Shown: piece after piece, positions 16,165-28,367 of the stretch | Position numbering within the stretch: position 1 is the stretch's first letter | Layout: each line of letters begins with the position of its first letter | Assembly: GCA_900539255.1 (NCBI GenBank) | Contig: UQBJ01000004.1 | Location: 9,557-73,556 of the forward strand | Source of the DNA: an uncultured Campylobacter sp. | Lineage (GTDB): Bacteria > Campylobacterota > Campylobacteria > Campylobacterales > Campylobacteraceae | Direction: 5' to 3' | Length of the DNA: 64,000 bases | Notes under the pieces: generated by a model | Seen by the model: the letters and a program-made list of their open reading frames with translations, nothing else | Database searches by the model: none | Told to the model about the DNA's origin: nothing | Translations under genes and position numbers: made by a program

Positions 16165-17913
16165 TTATTCAAAACTCCAAGTTTCTAAGACAAATTTTTC
16201 TAACTCTGCGTGTCGTTTGTCAATAGCGTCTTTATCCCACATACCTTTATTTACCACAAAATTTTTCACTTCCCTATGTTGTGCTAGGGGAGAAGTTTCA
16301 TAACTTTCAAGTTTTTTGTTAAAAGGTTCGTTGCCGATAGAAGCGTTATGAGAACCTGCGATGAGCAACAAATTACCTATGCAATTTATATACAACTCAT
16401 CGAATTCTTTATCATAATTACAATATCCACTCGCTTTTCTTTTTCCACTTTTATCGATGGTTTCAGTTTGTGGGGCTATATGCTCAATTTGTGGCTTTTC
16501 TATATTTTTAAGTTCAAAATTATAGCCCCTATTTTTTGCATCTTTACTTCTTAAAGCATTTTCATAGCGCATAAGCAAATAAGGCAAGGCTGATTTTTTC
16601 TTGTCCTGCTCTTTTTCATAATTGCGATAAGCAATAACCAAAGAATTATTTATAATTTCATTATCTCCCCAATACCATTCCTCTTCGCCACATACATTTT
16701 TTAGTCCATTAACAAGGTTGCTAATGCTATCAAAGTCTTTAATTACACTATTTAACCTAGAAGCTAGGTCTGCACCTCTTTTTGTAAGTTTATGTCTAAA
16801 AGCGATAATTTCCAAAGCCTTAAACACTTGTTCCAATGTTTCTTTGTCGTCCCTAAATAATCGATAAGCTTTGATTACAAGTGGATAAATCGGTTTAACA
16901 TCTAAATGTCGCAAATATATCCCATAAATACTTTGAGATTTTTCAAATTCTTTAAAATCTACAAAGGCATTCTTTAACTCTTTGACATATTCATCTATCC
17001 AAGCTATTTTTTCTTTTGGCATTTTTATGTTTTTCAGTTCCATTTTATAATTTTTCGTATTGTCATTTTCTCTATAAGTAAAACCAAAATTAGACTTTGA
17101 TATATTAAAATAATTTAATATGCTATCCTCATCTGTTTCAATATCTCTTAACAAGCGATAAATACTTTCAAACACCTTTGTTATGTCATCTAGTTTATTT
17201 TCAGCCTCTTCACCACAATAAGTGTAAATTTGATAAGCCAAATATGATTTTAGCTTTTCCATATTTGTTAAATTTTTACCACGATTGTTTTGTAACTCAA
17301 ACATAAGCACAGAGTCTTTTTTCTCTTTAAAAGTTATTTGTATCAACTCCGCTTTTTCCATAGCTTCAAAAATAGCTAAAAGATTGTCCGTAGAAAAATT
17401 TTTTGTGTCTTTTAATTTTTTCTCAAAAAATTCTTTTGCATTTTTTATCCGCTCTTGTGATGGTGTTTGCGGTTCGTGTTTTGCACTATCACCTTTAATG
17501 ATAAAATCTCTAAAATAATCCCTATCGTATTCTACGGCTTCAAGTTTTGGTTTGTTTCTGTTTATAAGATAATCCTCTTGTATGTATTGTATAAATTCTT
17601 TATTAGACATATTACTTTTTAGCGTTTCAGTTTTGGCTCTATTTTGTAACTCATTGCATAACGCCCTAGCAAAAATTATTATAGTAGTAACGCGTTGTTG
17701 CCCATCTATAATATCACTTACTTCATTGTTTGACTTTTCTAGCAAAACATTACCGAAAAAGTAGTGGTTATCGCTTTTTGTTGCCTCCTTTAAGTCTTCT
17801 AAAAACTCGTCCCATTGCTTTTCTTCCCAAGAATAAGCTCTTTGATACACAGGAATAGCGTATTGCTTTGAACCTTCAAAGAAAGTTTTTATATTCGTTG
17901 GTGTTGGTGTCAT
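16165..17913 (-). CDS. GmrSD-like DUF262/DUF1524 nuclease (type IV restriction candidate)
   Basis: A 582 aa fused protein. Seen: a DUF262 (GmrS-like) N-terminus with PVYQRAYSWEE (about 18-28) and the nucleotide-binding DGQQR motif (about 69-73), a helical middle, and a DUF1524 (GmrD-like) HNH-type nuclease end with IEHIAPQ (about 474-480), IGNLLLI and GNEPFNKK. Family members cut glucosylated or otherwise modified phage DNA with NTP hydrolysis. It is visibly more AT-rich than the flanking housekeeping genes, suggesting transfer. AAAAAGGAGC precedes the ATG. Substrate specificity cannot be read from sequence. Confidence 0.85.
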   Translation of the reverse strand: MTPTPTNIKTFFEGSKQYAIPVYQRAYSWEEKQWDEFLEDLKEATKSDNHYFFGNVLLEKSNNEVSDIIDGQQRVTTIIIFARALCNELQNRAKTETLKSNMSNKEFIQYIQEDYLINRNKPKLEAVEYDRDYFRDFIIKGDSAKHEPQTPSQERIKNAKEFFEKKLKDTKNFSTDNLLAIFEAMEKAELIQITFKEKKDSVLMFELQNNRGKNLTNMEKLKSYLAYQIYTYCGEEAENKLDDITKVFESIYRLLRDIETDEDSILNYFNISKSNFGFTYRENDNTKNYKMELKNIKMPKEKIAWIDEYVKELKNAFVDFKEFEKSQSIYGIYLRHLDVKPIYPLVIKAYRLFRDDKETLEQVFKALEIIAFRHKLTKRGADLASRLNSVIKDFDSISNLVNGLKNVCGEEEWYWGDNEIINNSLVIAYRNYEKEQDKKKSALPYLLMRYENALRSKDAKNRGYNFELKNIEKPQIEHIAPQTETIDKSGKRKASGYCNYDKEFDELYINCIGNLLLIAGSHNASIGNEPFNKKLESYETSPLAQHREVKNFVVNKGMWDKDAIDKRHAELEKFVLETWSFE

Positions 17914-18112
17914 TTCAGCTCCTTTTTAATTTTTTGTATCCCATTTTACTTAAATTTGTTTTACAATTTGCAAATAAAACCAAACTTTTGTAAATTTGCA
18001 CAAATCAAGTATTTTCAACGACTTTATTTACCCATACAAAATTCTTTCAAAATAATGTGTATGATTTTATCTTAAATTGAGCACAAAATTCTACGCAAAA
18101 TTTAACTGAAAG

Positions 18113-18451
18113 TCAAGTCCTTATATTCTCCTCAAAAAATTTCTCCAACTCAACCATTATTTCGCCTACATTATCTCTTTCCATCACTTCCTTTACACTC
18201 ACACCGCCAAATTCAAACCGTTCTTCAAGTATGCTCGCATTAACATTACCATTATAAAGTTCGTCTAAAAAATAATCATAAAACATTGAAAGCAAAAATT
18301 CTTGCAACTTTAAATCTCTCAATTCGCTTTCTATCTCATCAAATTCAAATATATCTACGCCATATTTTTCGCGCAACTCATCGTTGAACTTGTTTTGCTC
18401 ATCATATTTTTCGCACTCTTTCCACGCCTTTAAAAAGTCTTTTAAAGTCAT
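18113..18451 (-). CDS. Small acidic protein of unknown function
   Basis: A 112 aa, strongly acidic, helical protein with no recognised motif. A good ribosome binding site (AAAAGGGGATAAA) precedes the ATG. It lies between the GmrSD-like gene and another unknown gene on the same strand. An acidic partner or inhibitor of the accessory module is conceivable, but nothing shows it. Confidence 0.65.
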   Translation of the reverse strand: MTLKDFLKAWKECEKYDEQNKFNDELREKYGVDIFEFDEIESELRDLKLQEFLLSMFYDYFLDELYNGNVNASILEERFEFGGVSVKEVMERDNVGEIMVELEKFFEENIRT

Positions 18452-18507
18452 TTTATCCCCTTTTAAAGCACAAAGTTACGCATTTTTTAAAAAGGCAAAA
18501 AAAGCTC

Positions 18508-19224
18508 TTAAATTTGCTTTTTTGTGCGTAAGTTTTCAAATTTTGCATCAGAAATTCTAGCCCCTTTCGTGTCAAAATAAAGCGTTTGCCGCTCGTTGCC
18601 ACCTTTGTAAAACACCTTGTAGCCTATGATATTATACGCACCATAGACATTTCGCACCTTGCCATCACAGGATTTAAAGTGTTGGCAAATTATCTGTGGC
18701 ATCTCTTTTAAGGCACACTCTACGCCATTTTGCAGCCACTCTTCTTTTATCGTAAGCTCAAAACGCCCCGCATCTCCGCTAAAAGCAAGCTGACAGGGAG
18801 AATGATGACCCTTGATAAAGCGAAAGTCCGTAACGGCTTGCACCACGCATTTACGCAAATCCGCTAACCGCTGTGCTTCAAGCCTTGCACGCTCTATTTC
18901 TGCGCGCAAAGCCACCTCATCTTGTGCCGCCTTTATCTCGCCAAAAAGCCCTTCGCCCACAATGTCCGCACATTTTTCAAGTAGGCTCAAACTCGTGTGC
19001 GTAAAGTCATAATGTCCATCATCAAGCCATTCATAAGGCTCATCGCACGCACACAGCTTTTTCACCGCCGCAACGCACTTGCTTTGACTTTGATAAGCTA
19101 GCCGTTTTTGAAGCAGTGTGGGAGAGTTTGAAAGAGCGTGTTTAAGGCAAGATTGCAAGGCGTAAAAATATGGATAACGCCTGCTGCTTTGGACTTTGCT
19201 TGTGAGCTTTTTTATATTTGACAT
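18508..19224 (-). CDS. Unknown protein with coiled-coil segment
   Basis: A 238 aa protein that I do not recognise. Seen: a basic N-terminus, a helical region with several cysteines, a charged coiled coil (EIERARLEAQRLADLRK, about 121-137) and a C-terminal mixed region with aromatic residues (VYGAYNIIGYKVFY). ATG 19224 is preceded by AAAAGGGGTAAA; a 40-codon upstream extension lacks a site and has low-complexity composition. It is the farthest gene of the accessory stretch, facing away from bpt. Confidence 0.65.
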   Translation of the reverse strand: MSNIKKLTSKVQSSRRYPYFYALQSCLKHALSNSPTLLQKRLAYQSQSKCVAAVKKLCACDEPYEWLDDGHYDFTHTSLSLLEKCADIVGEGLFGEIKAAQDEVALRAEIERARLEAQRLADLRKCVVQAVTDFRFIKGHHSPCQLAFSGDAGRFELTIKEEWLQNGVECALKEMPQIICQHFKSCDGKVRNVYGAYNIIGYKVFYKGGNERQTLYFDTKGARISDAKFENLRTKKQI

Positions 19225-19395
19225 TTTACCCCTTTTTGCGAGTTTAAATTTCACTTTTTTAGCGTGAAATTTTATTTTTATCGTGCTTAAATTTAAGCAT
19301 TTAAAGCACTTTTTAAAGTAAATTTTAGCATGCAAAATGGACAAAAATTTGTCTTGTTTTGGTTAAAAAATTTTTTAGATTTTATATAAAATTAA

Positions 19396-19463
19396 AATGC
19401 AAAAAAGTCCTATGAAAACTTAATTTATGAATGCAAAAAAGTCCTATGAAAACTTAATTTATG
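19396..19463 (+). repeat. Perfect 34-bp tandem duplication upstream of bpt
   Basis: Units 19396-19429 and 19430-19463 are identical; each contains ATG CAA AAA AGT CCT ATG AAA ACT TAA, an eight-codon reading frame. A degenerate fragment (AAAAGTCCTAT) recurs at about 19514. The array ends 16 nt upstream of the -10 box of bpt, at operator positions. The rest of the 19225-19568 gap is AT-rich with no gene. Confidence 0.85.
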
Positions 19464-19479
19464 GTTAAGTTTTACAAGC

Positions 19480-19485
19480 TATAAT
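19480..19485 (+). promoter_or_regulatory. -10 box of bpt
   Basis: TATAAT about 84 nt upstream of the bpt start, directly after the 34-bp tandem repeats. Confidence 0.5.
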
Positions 19486-19568
19486 TTTGCAAGAAAAATT
19501 TAAGATGCGTGTCAAAAGTCCTATATTTCATATTTACAAAAGACACAAATCCTCAAAAAAAGGTAAAA

Positions 19569-20366
19569 ATGACATTAAAAGCACCATTTCAAAGGCAAGC
19601 AAGGGAGATTAGCTTTTGCACGCTCAAAGACGAATGCCCGTATATCAAGGACAATGCGTGTTTTATGGAGTATAAATTCATACAAGATTGCCCTAAAAGC
19701 CTTAATCAAGAGCTAGTTTCGCGGGGCTGGCGGCGTTTTGGGGCGTATTTTTCGCGCCCCATTTGCAAGGATTGTGCGCAGTGTTTGGGACTTCGCATAA
19801 AAACAGATGAATTTAAATTCTCCAAAAGCCAAAGGCGCGTTATCCGCAAAAATTTACGCACGCAAATCGTGCTGAGAAAGCCGAATTTAAGCAACGAGCA
19901 TTTGTTTTTGTATGAAAAATACCACGAATTTATGAAAGACAAGCGCGGCTGGAAAATCAACAGCCTGAATTTTAGGCAATACTACAACCTTTATGTGGAT
20001 AGTGCCTTTGATTATGGGTATGAGCTTGACTTTTATGACGGCGAAAAGCTCATCTGCGTGGATTTGATAGACATTTTAGCGGACGGAATTTCGAGTATTT
20101 ATTGTTTTTACGACCCTGAGTATGCGGATTTGAGCCTTGGGAAGTTTTCGCTTTTAAGCGAGATACAAATAGCGAATTCAAGGGGCTTGCGTTATGTTTA
20201 TCTTGGATATTTCGTGCGTGAGTGTAAATCTTTGAGCTATAAAGCCGATTATACCCCCAACGAGATATTAAAACGCACCTCATCGCTCGGCGAGAGCGCG
20301 TTCTTATGGGAGAGATATGATACAAGTAGTGCAAAATTTGGCGTCCATCAGTGTCAATACCGATGA
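19569..20366 (+). CDS. bpt: Aspartate/glutamate leucyltransferase (Bpt)
   Basis: A 265 aa cytoplasmic enzyme that transfers leucine from Leu-tRNA to proteins with N-terminal Asp or Glu, marking them for Clp degradation. Seen: the N-terminal cysteine region ([11 protein letters not shown]), [18 protein letters not shown] (about 57-74) and the C-terminal [17 protein letters not shown] acyltransferase motif. The C-terminal tail is longer than in the C. jejuni protein I recall. The last 50 nt overlap the next gene in another frame. ATG 19569 follows AAAGGTAAAA; a GTG-initiated longer frame from 19509 has no good site. Confidence 0.85.
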   Translation: MTLKAPFQRQAREISFCTLKDECPYIKDNACFMEYKFIQDCPKSLNQELVSRGWRRFGAYFSRPICKDCAQCLGLRIKTDEFKFSKSQRRVIRKNLRTQIVLRKPNLSNEHLFLYEKYHEFMKDKRGWKINSLNFRQYYNLYVDSAFDYGYELDFYDGEKLICVDLIDILADGISSIYCFYDPEYADLSLGKFSLLSEIQIANSRGLRYVYLGYFVRECKSLSYKADYTPNEILKRTSSLGESAFLWERYDTSSAKFGVHQCQYR

Positions 20367-21123
20367 CATTAGCGTATTTCATTATTTCAAGGATTTGATT
20401 CAAAAGAATTTCAGCAAGGTGCTGGGGAAAAAGTATAAAATCTTTTCTTTTTTTGAAGAAAGCGAGATTCCACAGCGCAAATACTTTTTGAAACTCTTGC
20501 AAAAGCGTTGTGCGGACGAAAAAAGTGGCGTTTGCTCACTCGCACAATCCTACAATAAAACATTTAAGCTGAATTTCAAGCAAGAAAACACCCTAAAACC
20601 CGTGATTTTAGTCGAAGTGGAGTTTGACGAAGCGGGAATTTTACTGCGTTTGAACGCTAACGACAAGCTTTTCGTGCATTATGTCAAGCAGTATTTCAAA
20701 GAACACGGCTGCGAATACAACCCAGCAAGCCAAATTCTCATCGTGCCTTACAAAAACGCCAGCACTACCACGCTTTTTGAGAGTTTTGCCAGCGCAAACG
20801 AGCATTTAAAATACTGCGTGGATTTTAGCATCGATGAGGATGAGTATAAGGCGTTTAAGCACAAGATGAAGCGCAAACAAAGCGAAAAATGGAAGTTTAA
20901 CGCCCTTGCTAAACTTTTTAGCTCGTATTTTCAGACCTTGCAATGCACGCCTGATTGCAACCTTAACCAAATTCGCCAAAAATACTTGATTTTAGTCAAG
21001 CTCTATCACCCTGACTCTCATCACGGCAAGAGCCACAGCGAGATGGCATACAACAGAGAGCAGTTTGAAAAAATCCAAATCGCCTACGACAATCTCAAAG
21101 CCCTTTACAAAAACAACGCCTAG
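20317..21123 (+). CDS. Protein with C-terminal J-domain
   Basis: A 268 aa protein with an unrecognised N-terminal 200 residues and a C-terminal J-domain (about 205-265) that carries the HPD tripeptide (about 231-233, LYHPDSHHG). J-domains stimulate DnaK ATPase, so this is a likely DnaK co-chaperone; a J-domain at the C-terminus is less usual than the DnaJ order. It starts inside bpt (50-nt overlap) with GGGAGAG ahead of ATG, and the same bpt/J-domain pairing is known to me from C. jejuni. A strong terminator follows. Confidence 0.85.
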   Translation: MIQVVQNLASISVNTDDISVFHYFKDLIQKNFSKVLGKKYKIFSFFEESEIPQRKYFLKLLQKRCADEKSGVCSLAQSYNKTFKLNFKQENTLKPVILVEVEFDEAGILLRLNANDKLFVHYVKQYFKEHGCEYNPASQILIVPYKNASTTTLFESFASANEHLKYCVDFSIDEDEYKAFKHKMKRKQSEKWKFNALAKLFSSYFQTLQCTPDCNLNQIRQKYLILVKLYHPDSHHGKSHSEMAYNREQFEKIQIAYDNLKALYKNNA

Positions 21124-21135
21124 TTTATAGGCGTT
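21115..21135 (+). terminator. Rho-independent terminator after the bpt/J-domain unit
   Basis: AACGCCTA (21115-21122) pairs with TAGGCGTT (21128-21135) with a 5-nt loop; a TGGGCGTTTTTG run follows. It overlaps the stop codon of the J-domain gene. Confidence 0.75.
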
Positions 21136-21424
21136 TGGGCGTTTTTGCGTTGATGAATCCAAACTTTTCACAGCCATACACAAAAAAGCTTAAAAATTTA
21201 TTAAATTTCTTTCTTAAATTCCAAAACTTAAAGTTCGATTTTACCATACTTTGCAGAGATATTCACAAGGTGAATTCAATGTGAAAAATTTGAAAAAATT
21301 CGCTAATCTTAAATCAAACCAAAAACACTCTTTTTCAAAAACATTGAGAATTCTTAAATTTTAAAGCAAATTGTAAGGGGAATTTGTGTAAAATTACATA
21401 TTCAAATTAAATTCGGGGCGAAAA
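21136..21424. other. Intergenic region before ileS
   Basis: About 290 bp, AT-rich, with no gene. It should hold the ileS promoter; TGTGTAAAAT near 21385-21394 is a weak -10 candidate. I see no T-box-like structure. Confidence 0.4.
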
Positions 21425-24187
21425 ATGGACTACAAAAACACTCTACTGCTACCAAATACGAGCTTTGAGATGAGGGCTGATTTGGCAAACAAAGAAAAAA
21501 CCCGCTTTGAACGCTGGTTTAAAGACAACTATGCTTACAAAAAGATGATAAGCAAGCGTTTGAACGCAAAAGCAAGTTTCATCTTGCACGATGGACCGCC
21601 TTATGCGAACGGACACATTCATCTAGGACACGCGCTCAACAAAATCCTTAAAGAAACGATTATCAAAACGCATTATTTTAACGGCGAGCGCGTGGCTTAC
21701 ACGCCGGGCTGGGACTGCCACGGCTTGCCGATAGAACAGCAAGTAGAAATCAAACTTGGCGAAAAGAAAAAAAACACGAGCAAAAAGCAAATCCGCGCCC
21801 TTTGCCGCGCTCACGCGCAAGAGTTTATAGACATTCAAAAGGCTGAATTCAAGGGGCTTGGCATTTTGGGAGACTGGGACAAGCCTTATGTAACTATGGA
21901 TTTTAGCTTTGAAGCAAGCATTTACCGCACCTTGTGCGAGGTGGCAAAAAAAGGGCTTTTGATAGAGCGAAGCAAGCCCGTGTTTTGGAGCTGGGCGGCA
22001 AAGTCAGCCCTTGCTGAGGCTGAGGTAGAGTATGAGGACAAAGAGGACTACTCGCTTTTTGTGGCTTTTGATTTGGCTGAAAATGCCCTAAAAAAGCTAG
22101 GTGTGAAAAAGGCAAGCGCGGTGATATGGACAACTACGCCTTGGACCTTGCCTGCAAATCAAGCCATAGCCTTAAATCCAAATGAAATTTATGTTTTAAG
22201 CGGCGAGGGGCTGATTTTCGCAAAGCCCTTGTTTAAAAGTATGGTAGAAAAGGGCTTGTCAAAGGGCAAGGTGCAAAAAGAATTCAAAGCAAGCGAGCTT
22301 GAAAACCTACACGCGATAAATCCTTTAAATTCAAGGCTTTCGTGCTTTATTTTAGGCGAGCATGTGCTTATGGACGGGGGCAGCGGCTTGGTGCATACGG
22401 CACCTGGACACGGAGAAGATGATTATTATGCTTGTTTGAAATACGGCATTGAAGTGCTTATGCCTGTTGATGATGGGGGTTGCTTTGATGAGAGCTTGCG
22501 CACCAAAAAACTAATGCCTGAAAGTGTGCTTGATGAGTTTGTGGGGCTTCATATCTTTAAGGCAAATGAGCGAATTTTGGAGCTTTTGGGTAAAAATTTA
22601 CTGCAAAGCTCGCGTTTTACGCACTCTTATCCTTTTTGCTGGCGCACGCACAAGCCTGTGATTTACCGCGCCACAAAGCAATGGTTTATCGCAATGGACG
22701 AGCCAAAGCTAAATGGCAAAAGTTTGCGTCAAGTGGCAAATGAGCAAATTCAAAAGATAAAATTCTACCCGCAAAGCGGCATTAACCGCATAGGCTCGAT
22801 GATAGAAAACCGCCCTGATTGGTGTATCTCGCGCCAAAGGGATTGGGGCACGCCCATAGCTTTTTTTAGGGACAAAAAGACAAAAGAGGTGATTTTAGAT
22901 GAGGCTGTGCTTGAAAATATAGCGCAAATCTTTGAAAAACAAGGCGCTGATGCTTGGTGGGAGCTTGACATAAAGGACTTGTTGCCTGCAAATTCGCCTT
23001 ACAAAGCGCAGGATTTAGAAAAAACCCTTGACATTTTAGATGTGTGGTTTGACAGCGGCAGCACTTGGAACGGGGTGCTTAAATCAAAGGCTTTTGAGGG
23101 GGCTGAATTTCCTGCAAGTATGTATTTAGAAGGCTCAGACCAGCATAGGGGTTGGTTTCAAAGCTCACTTTTGCTCTCATCAATCATCAACGAAAAAGCC
23201 CCTTACAAAACTATCCTAACGCACGGCTTTACCATAGATGAAAAGGGACAAAAGATGAGCAAAAGCAAGGGCAATGTCATCGACCCGCAAAAGGTTGCCA
23301 AAACCTACGGCGTGGAGGTTTTGCGGCTTTGGATTTTGCTGAGTGATTTTTCATCTGATTTAAAAATTTCAGAAAACATTTTAAAGCAAGTTGCCGAGCA
23401 ATACCGAAAAATCCGCAACACCATTCGCTTTTTGCTTGCCAACACTAACGACTTGGAGTTTTTGGAGACAAAGAATTTCACGCTCATTGACAAGTGGATT
23501 TTAAACCGCGCAAGTAGCGTTTTTAAAGCCGCTAAATCAGCCTTTGACGAGTATGAATTTGCCAAGGGTTACAATGGCTTGATGAATTTTCTCATCGTGG
23601 ATTTGAGCGGAATTTACCTTGACATTTGCAAGGACAGGCTTTATTGCGATGAAAAAGGCTCAAAACGCCGAGTGAGCGCACAAAGTGCGATGGCACTCAT
23701 CGCAAAGCAACTTTTACAGCTACTTGCGCCGACACTGACTTACTCAGTTGATGAAGCTTTGGAGCATTCAAACCCTATCATCAAGGGCAAGGCAAAAGAT
23801 GTCTTTGATTTGGTGTTTGAAGATGACTTTGACTTTGAATTTAAGGGCATTAACGATGAGTTGTTGCTCTCATCGCGCGAGAGTTTTTTAGAGCAAATTG
23901 ACGCGCTTAAAAAGGACAAAATCATCAAATCCACTTTGGAACTTTGCTTGCAAACGAGCGCAAACGAGCTTTTGAGCGAAAATTTAGAAGACATTGAGGA
24001 CTTTTTTATGGTGAGTGAGATTAAAAGCCTTGACAAAGATGAGGGTTTAGCGAGTTTTAGCGTGGGAACGCACGAATTTAAAATTCTAAAAGCCACGCAC
24101 CACAAATGCCCAAGGTGCTGGAAATTTAAGGCAAAGGACGAGGATAGCCTTTGTCCGCGCTGTTTAAAGGTGATGAAAAATGTTTAG
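21425..24187 (+). CDS. ileS: Isoleucyl-tRNA synthetase
   Basis: A 920 aa class I aminoacyl-tRNA synthetase charging tRNA-Ile. Seen: the HIGH-type motif ([12 protein letters not shown], about 57-68), the CP1 editing domain with [12 protein letters not shown] (about 237-248), KMSKS (about 609-613) and a C-terminal zinc site with CPRCW and CPRCL (about 896-912). Length is normal. It begins a block of co-directional genes; its last 8 nt overlap a 35-codon ORF that leads to gatA. Confidence 0.97.
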   Translation: MDYKNTLLLPNTSFEMRADLANKEKTRFERWFKDNYAYKKMISKRLNAKASFILHDGPPYANGHIHLGHALNKILKETIIKTHYFNGERVAYTPGWDCHGLPIEQQVEIKLGEKKKNTSKKQIRALCRAHAQEFIDIQKAEFKGLGILGDWDKPYVTMDFSFEASIYRTLCEVAKKGLLIERSKPVFWSWAAKSALAEAEVEYEDKEDYSLFVAFDLAENALKKLGVKKASAVIWTTTPWTLPANQAIALNPNEIYVLSGEGLIFAKPLFKSMVEKGLSKGKVQKEFKASELENLHAINPLNSRLSCFILGEHVLMDGGSGLVHTAPGHGEDDYYACLKYGIEVLMPVDDGGCFDESLRTKKLMPESVLDEFVGLHIFKANERILELLGKNLLQSSRFTHSYPFCWRTHKPVIYRATKQWFIAMDEPKLNGKSLRQVANEQIQKIKFYPQSGINRIGSMIENRPDWCISRQRDWGTPIAFFRDKKTKEVILDEAVLENIAQIFEKQGADAWWELDIKDLLPANSPYKAQDLEKTLDILDVWFDSGSTWNGVLKSKAFEGAEFPASMYLEGSDQHRGWFQSSLLLSSIINEKAPYKTILTHGFTIDEKGQKMSKSKGNVIDPQKVAKTYGVEVLRLWILLSDFSSDLKISENILKQVAEQYRKIRNTIRFLLANTNDLEFLETKNFTLIDKWILNRASSVFKAAKSAFDEYEFAKGYNGLMNFLIVDLSGIYLDICKDRLYCDEKGSKRRVSAQSAMALIAKQLLQLLAPTLTYSVDEALEHSNPIIKGKAKDVFDLVFEDDFDFEFKGINDELLLSSRESFLEQIDALKKDKIIKSTLELCLQTSANELLSENLEDIEDFFMVSEIKSLDKDEGLASFSVGTHEFKILKATHHKCPRCWKFKAKDEDSLCPRCLKVMKNV

Positions 24188-24287
24188 CGAGCCTTTGCCC
24201 CAAAGCGTGATTTTTACGACACTTGCAAGCGTTGCAGCCCTTGTTGTGGTGCTGCTTTTTTTCATCAAAAAAAAGGATAAACAATGA
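24180..24287 (+). CDS. Small single-pass membrane protein between ileS and gatA
   Basis: A 35 aa protein starting at ATG 24180 inside the end of ileS and stopping at TGA 24285-24287, overlapping the gatA ATG by 4 nt. Seen: a short polar N-terminus, a transmembrane helix (about 10-29, Val/Leu-rich) and a basic tail KKKDKQ. A similarly small gene occupies this place in C. jejuni as I recall, which supports it as real. Function unknown; translational coupling in both directions is likely. Confidence 0.7.
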   Translation: MFSEPLPQSVIFTTLASVAALVVVLLFFIKKKDKQ

Positions 24288-25654
24288 CTTTAAAAGAAGC
24301 CTTAAATTTAAGCCAAAATGAGCTTGTGGAGCTTAAAAAAGAGTTAAACGAAAGGGCAAAGGCGCAGAAGCATTTGGGCGTTTATGTCGAGCAGTTTTTG
24401 GACAAGCCTTTGAGCGAGTGCGATTTAAGCGGCGAAAATTCAGCCGTGCCTGTGGCGATAAAGGACAATATCAGCGTGAAAGGCTGGGAGCTTACTTGTG
24501 GCTCAAAGATTTTGCAAGGCTATATCGCGCCTTACGATGCCACAGCGATTGTAAATCTTAAAAACGCTGGTTTTACGCCTTTTGGGCGGTGCAATATGGA
24601 CGAATTTGCGATGGGAAGCACCACAGCGAGTTCATTTTATGGCAAAACCTTAAATCCTCTGGACAACACAAAGGTTCCCGGCGGTTCAAGCGGCGGCAGC
24701 GCAGCGGCGGTAGCAGCACAGCTTGCACTTGCGAGTTTAGGCTCAGATACGGGCGGTTCTGTTCGCCAGCCAGCAGCATTTTGCGGGTGCGTGGGCTTTA
24801 AGCCAAGCTATGGGCGCGTAAGTCGCTATGGGCTAGGCGCTTACTCATCAAGCTTAGACCAAATCGGCGTTTTAGCGCAAAATGTAGAAGATGCGGCGAT
24901 TTTATACGATGCTATCAGTGGATATGATGAAAAGGACAGCACGAGCGTAAAGGCAGGGTATGAAAAAACCGCGCCAAATTTAAACGCAAACCGCAAATTA
25001 ACAATAGCCATTATCAAAAACTACATAGAACAATGCAGTGATGAAGTAAAAAATGCCCTTTTAAAAAGCGTTGCTATGCTTGAAAACAGCGGACATAAGA
25101 TAATCTATAAGAGCTTGCAGGACAGCAAATACGACATTGCGGCTTATTATATCATCGCCACAGCCGAAGCGAGCGCGAATTTAAGCCGTTATGACGGGGT
25201 GCGTTATGGCAGACGAAGCGAAAATTCACAGCATTTAAAGGATATGTATGTGAATTCTCGCAGTGAGGGCTTTGGAGATGAGGTAAAACGGCGCATAATG
25301 CTGGGGTGCTTTGTGTTAAGTAGCGGGTATTATGATGCTTACTATATAAAAGCGACAAAGGCTAGGGCTTTAATCAAGCAAAAATATAATGAAATTTTAA
25401 ATGAGTGCGATTTGATTTTTATGCCCGTTACGCCGACAAGTGCCTTTGAATTTGAGGCTTGTAAAAGCCCTATGCAAATGTATTTGGAGGACATTTTTAC
25501 AATTTCTGTGAATTTAGCGGGGCTTGGGGGCATTTCAGTGCCACTTTGCAAGGACAAGGCAGGCTTAAATATCTCAGCCCAACTTGTTGCTTATAACGAG
25601 CAAAGCCTACTAGACGGGGCTTTGAGTTTAGAAAAAATCATCAAAAATCAATAA
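24284..25654 (+). CDS. gatA: Glutamyl-tRNA(Gln) amidotransferase subunit A
   Basis: A 456 aa amidase that releases ammonia from glutamine to convert Glu-tRNA(Gln) and, in this lineage, Asp-tRNA(Asn). Seen: catalytic Lys in VAIKDN (about 61-66) and the amidase signature GGSSGGSAAAVAA followed by SDTGGSVRQPA, which supply the cis-Ser and nucleophilic Ser. GatB and GatC are not in the window, normal for Campylobacter where the genes are dispersed. AAAAGGATAA precedes the ATG. Confidence 0.96.
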   Translation: MTLKEALNLSQNELVELKKELNERAKAQKHLGVYVEQFLDKPLSECDLSGENSAVPVAIKDNISVKGWELTCGSKILQGYIAPYDATAIVNLKNAGFTPFGRCNMDEFAMGSTTASSFYGKTLNPLDNTKVPGGSSGGSAAAVAAQLALASLGSDTGGSVRQPAAFCGCVGFKPSYGRVSRYGLGAYSSSLDQIGVLAQNVEDAAILYDAISGYDEKDSTSVKAGYEKTAPNLNANRKLTIAIIKNYIEQCSDEVKNALLKSVAMLENSGHKIIYKSLQDSKYDIAAYYIIATAEASANLSRYDGVRYGRRSENSQHLKDMYVNSRSEGFGDEVKRRIMLGCFVLSSGYYDAYYIKATKARALIKQKYNEILNECDLIFMPVTPTSAFEFEACKSPMQMYLEDIFTISVNLAGLGGISVPLCKDKAGLNISAQLVAYNEQSLLDGALSLEKIIKNQ

Positions 25655-27424
<1,770 letters not shown>

Positions 27425-27432
<8 letters not shown>

Positions 27433-28213
27433 GATAGCGGCGTTGCAGCTTTCAACCCTGCCATTAAGCGATGCGAGGCTTGATTATTATCTTAAAGCCT
27501 GCAAGGATAGCGGTGCGAACCTTGTCGTGCTTGGCGAATATGTGCTAAATAGCTTTTTTACCGAGCTTTGCATTATGTCAAAGCAGCTCATCAAAGAACA
27601 AAGCGAGAGCAAAAAGGCAAGTTTAGCTGAATTTGCTAAAAAATACGAACTTACCATCATCGCCCCTTATGTGAGCGTGGAAAATAAGGGCTTTAAAAAG
27701 CTTTGCTTAAAGGTTTCGCCAAGCGAGATAAAAAGCTACGAACAGCAGATTTTAATGCCTTATGCGCACTGGAATGAGGAAAAATTTTTTTGCAACCACA
27801 GCGAGAAATTGCGACTTTTTAGCTTTTCTTATGATGGCTTAAAATGCGCCTTGCTTTTTGGCTTTGAGGCGCATTTTGACGCCTTTTGGCAGCTCATTTT
27901 GCAAAAAAAGTTGGATTTAGTCATAATGCCTTGCGCGAACACCTTTGAGAGCAAGCAACGATGGCGCGAGCTACTGAAAATGCGGGCTTTTTTAAGCTCC
28001 ACAGCGATTTTGCGCGTAAATCGCATAGGGCAGGCAAAAAGCGGCAGCGAAGTGTGGGAATTTTACGGCGATAGCCTGTATGTCGATGCTTTCGGGCAAA
28101 TCAAAGAGTGTTTGAGCGACAAGGAAGAAATGCTCATCATCGACACCCCAAAGGCGAGTGAGGCAAAGAAGTTATGGGGATTTGACAAGATAATAAAAAA
28201 TTATGAAATTTAG
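27425..28213 (+). CDS. Carbon-nitrogen hydrolase (nitrilase superfamily) protein
   Basis: A 262 aa protein with nitrilase-fold features: N-terminal [22 protein letters not shown] (Glu about 40) and a region [23 protein letters not shown] (about 171-193) where the Cys would be the nucleophile (IMPC, about 174). The catalytic lysine region is less clear, so activity is uncertain. The start at 27425 overlaps the xseB stop by 8 nt. It lies in the ileS-murC block as in C. jejuni. Substrate unknown. Confidence 0.75.
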
Positions 28214-28367
28214 CGTTTAAATTTTTTGCTCATTTTGTGAGCTTGAAATTGAGCCAGCTTTTCGCAAAAAGCACTTTTTACCGAAAATCCTGTGCCTTAA
28301 ATCAAGCGTAAATTTGGCAAATTTTTCGCCATAAATTTGAAATTTAATTTTAAAAAAAGGATAAAAC

